From positions 620,001 to 684,000 of the forward strand of contig NZ_MKEQ01000001.1 of NCBI RefSeq assembly GCF_001875655.1: a stretch of 64,000 bases of DNA. Reading direction: 5' to 3'. The DNA comes from Enterobacter hormaechei ATCC 49162 (lineage in GTDB: Bacteria > Pseudomonadota > Gammaproteobacteria > Enterobacterales > Enterobacteriaceae). Of the stretch, positions 62,300 to 64,000 are shown one piece after another. The notes under the pieces were generated by a model that did not search any database, was not told the DNA's origin, and saw only the letters and a program-made list of their open reading frames with translations. Each line of letters opens with the position of its first letter. Within the stretch, counting starts at the first letter, position 1. The position numbers were made by a program, and so were the translations under genes.

Positions 62300-62313
62300 T
62301 TGATCAAAAACAA
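62300..62313 (+). promoter_or_regulatory. FNR site and promoter of ydfZ
   Basis: TTGATCAAAAACAA fits the FNR consensus TTGAT-N4-ATCAA with one mismatch. A -10-like TATTAA is at 62336-62341; a start near 62348 puts the site centre at -41.5, the class II position. E. coli ydfZ is known to be FNR-activated. Confidence 0.75.
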
Positions 62314-62408
62314 ATAATTCAGTTTAAGAGAGGCGTATTAATAGTGCCCCGTGAACGGCAGCCGTTGAATTAGCGCCGTAACGGATAAGTGCAAGAGGAG
62401 AAAATACC

Positions 62409-62612
62409 ATGATGACATACGACCGTAACCGAAATGCAATCACCACTGGCAGCCGCGTTATGATTAGCGGCACAGGTCAGTTCGGCGTGATTAAAGCGAT
62501 CCACAGCGACGGCCTGAATGCCGAGCAGGTGCGTCGTGGTAAAACGGTTGAAGTGGAAGGATGCGAAGGTAAGTTCGAACCGATTGAGCTGATTCGCCTG
62601 GGAATGCACTAA
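62409..62612 (+). CDS. ydfZ: YdfZ, putative selenium-binding protein
   Basis: The 67-residue protein is closely similar to E. coli YdfZ, including [15 protein letters not shown] and VEGCEG with the single Cys. AGAGGAG precedes two adjacent ATGs (62409, 62412). It has been reported to bind selenium in E. coli. An FNR site lies upstream, so anaerobic expression is expected. Confidence 0.93.
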   Translation: MMTYDRNRNAITTGSRVMISGTGQFGVIKAIHSDGLNAEQVRRGKTVEVEGCEGKFEPIELIRLGMH

Positions 62613-62622
62613 GCTGTTCCCC

Positions 62623-62650
62623 GACATGCCGCCGCGAACGGCGGCATGTC
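62623..62650. terminator. hairpin between ydfZ and ydfI
   Basis: A perfect eleven-base stem, GACATGCCGCC with GGCGGCATGTC around GCGAAC, lies between convergent genes, ten bases after the ydfZ stop. There is no clear T-run. Confidence 0.75.
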
Positions 62651-62656
62651 ATCGCG

Positions 62657-64000
62657 TCAGAGCCGGGCTGCGTACTCAGCAACCGTGGCCTTCGCGCCTT
62701 TTTGCAGCAACGTGTGATAGGCCTGCATCACGGCATCAACAAACACCGCGTCCTTCGGCAACTCATTACCGAAAATAGCCTCAATGCCCAACAGCGCGCT
62801 AACCCGGCTTTCGCCTTCAGCGCTACCGTTTACCGCCGCCTGAATCACCGCCAGCTGCGGATCGCTCACCTCAATGGCGTTACCCTGCTCATCCACACCG
62901 CCGACATAGCGCATCCAGCCTGCCACACCCAGGGCCAGCAGCGGGAAAGGTTTCTGGTGGACAAGGTGCCAGCGCACGGAATCGAGCATACGCTGCGGCA
63001 ATTTCTGGCTGCCGTCCATGGCAATTTGCCAGGTCCGGTGACGCAGTGCCGGATTGCTGTAGCGCGCGATAAGCTGGTCAGCATAGCGACCTAAATCCAC
63101 ACCCTTCACTTTCAGCGTCGGCGCCTGCTCTTTCAGCATCAGCGCATGTGCGGCTGCGCGGTAATGTTCATCTTCCATGCAGTCGTTAATGTGCTGATAA
63201 CCGGCCAGGTAGCCGAGATACGCCAGGAAGGAGTGGCTGCCGTTAAGCATACGCAGCTTCATCTCTTCAAAGGGAATGACATCAGAAACCAGTTCCGCAC
63301 CCGCCTTTTCCCATGCTGGACGGCCAGCAACAAAGTTGTCCTCAATCACCCACTGGCGGAACGGCTCGCAGGCCACGCCTGCCGGATCGCGTACGCCGGT
63401 CAGCTGTTCAATTTTATCCAGCGTTTCAGCCGTAACGGCGGGCACAATACGATCCACCATGGTTGACGGGAAGGTGACGTTCGCTTCAATCCAGTCCGCC
63501 AGTTCGCCGTCAACAGCGCGCGCGTAGGCACAGGTCACGTTGCGCATCACGTGGCCGTTCTCCGGCATGTTATCGCATGACATCACGCTGAATGCCGGTA
63601 GCCCCGCCGCCTTACGCCGCGCCAGCGCTTCAACCACCACGCCCGGCGCGGATTTTGGCTGATGCGGGTTTTGCAGGTCTGCAACGATTAACGGATGATC
63701 GAGCATCAGTTGTCCGCTTGCCGGAGAGTGGCAATACCCTTTTTCGGTGATGGTCAGGGAAACAATGGCAACCTGCGGTTCGCACAACGCCGCCAGCACG
63801 GTTTCCAGCCCGTCGACCTGCGCGTGCAGGGCGTTTTTGACGACGCCGACCACGCGCGCCGTCCAGGCATCGGCAGACATCTCTGCCACGGTATAAAGGT
63901 TATCCTGTGCCTTGAGATCGGCAATCTGCTGTTCGCCGCCAATCAGGTTAACTTCGCAGTAACCCCAGTCGCTGCCCTGTTCTGCGGCGAGTATATCGGT
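62657..64000 (-). CDS. ydfI: mannitol dehydrogenase family oxidoreductase YdfI (5' end cut)
   Basis: The frame stays open from the stop at 62657 to the window end; the residues before Met at 63889 ([16 protein letters not shown]...) continue the family, so the gene is partial and lacks roughly its first 40 residues. About 448 residues are present of an expected 486. Motifs are [26 protein letters not shown] and [10 protein letters not shown] with the catalytic Lys. It is a polyol/uronate (fructuronate-like) NAD oxidoreductase; the substrate is unsure. Confidence 0.93.
   Translation of the reverse strand, partial: TDILAAEQGSDWGYCEVNLIGGEQQIADLKAQDNLYTVAEMSADAWTARVVGVVKNALHAQVDGLETVLAALCEPQVAIVSLTITEKGYCHSPASGQLMLDHPLIVADLQNPHQPKSAPGVVVEALARRKAAGLPAFSVMSCDNMPENGHVMRNVTCAYARAVDGELADWIEANVTFPSTMVDRIVPAVTAETLDKIEQLTGVRDPAGVACEPFRQWVIEDNFVAGRPAWEKAGAELVSDVIPFEEMKLRMLNGSHSFLAYLGYLAGYQHINDCMEDEHYRAAAHALMLKEQAPTLKVKGVDLGRYADQLIARYSNPALRHRTWQIAMDGSQKLPQRMLDSVRWHLVHQKPFPLLALGVAGWMRYVGGVDEQGNAIEVSDPQLAVIQAAVNGSAEGESRVSALLGIEAIFGNELPKDAVFVDAVMQAYHTLLQKGAKATVAEYAARL

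Overview
The window is chromosomal DNA from a member of the Enterobacteriaceae, probably close to Enterobacter, Lelliottia or Leclercia. Many proteins are near-identical in length and motif to Escherichia coli K-12 products (HrpA, AzoR, PaaA-K/X/Y/Z, TynA, FeaB/FeaR, YdbH/YnbE/YdbL, LdhA, Dcp, YdfG, RspR, YdfZ, YdfI), and gene order follows E. coli in blocks. The base composition is GC-rich and short REP-type palindromes lie between genes. No rRNA, tRNA, CRISPR array, transposase or prophage gene was seen. The species call is an inference from remembered protein sequences, not from a database search.

Layout. 1-48 is the tail of an efflux outer-membrane factor. 124-5590 holds an O-methyltransferase, hrpA and azoR. 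5680-20183 is accessory DNA lying between azoR and paaY, where (from memory) E. coli carries ydbA and ynbABCD. It contains an RluA-like pseudouridine synthase, yaiL, a folate-independent methionine synthase pair (DUF1852 mesX plus core-MetE mesD), a LysR regulator with two YdcZ-type small transporters, an eight-gene lipid-modification operon (NTF2-like, SDR, FAD oxidoreductase, DUF1365, CFA-type methyltransferase, DUF2878, chalcone-isomerase-like, DUF3833), an unrecognised two-gene membrane unit and a BetT-family transporter.

20365-40333 is a complete aromatic amine and phenylacetate catabolic block. TynA oxidises phenylethylamine to phenylacetaldehyde in the periplasm, FeaB makes phenylacetate, PaaK activates it to the CoA ester, PaaABCE(D) epoxidises the ring, PaaG and PaaZ isomerise and open it, and PaaJ, PaaF and PaaH finish beta-oxidation to acetyl-CoA and succinyl-CoA. 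PaaX/PaaY and FeaR control it. Matching FeaR box pairs lie upstream of tynA and feaB, and PaaX-like sites lie between paaZ and paaA. A GGDEF diguanylate cyclase sits between tynA and feaB.

40334-44686 holds ydbL-ynbE-ydbH (outer-membrane lipid homeostasis) and ldhA. 44811-51485 is a fimbrial island of lower GC content: a CS1/alpha-type chaperone, pilin, usher and tip adhesin on the minus strand, divergent from a ToxR/CadC-like membrane regulator and a FidL-like partner. A hairpin with a T-run lies directly before the usher start codon. 51565-55685 holds small stress-type proteins and a PQQ-type dehydrogenase whose membrane part is a separate gene. 56215-57584 is an amino-acid transporter preceded by a possible 20-codon upstream ORF rich in CGA codons. 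57601-64000 returns to an E. coli-like order with a LexA-controlled DinI/MsgA-like gene, dcp, ydfG, rspR, a UspG-like gene, ydfZ with a class II FNR site, and ydfI cut by the window end.
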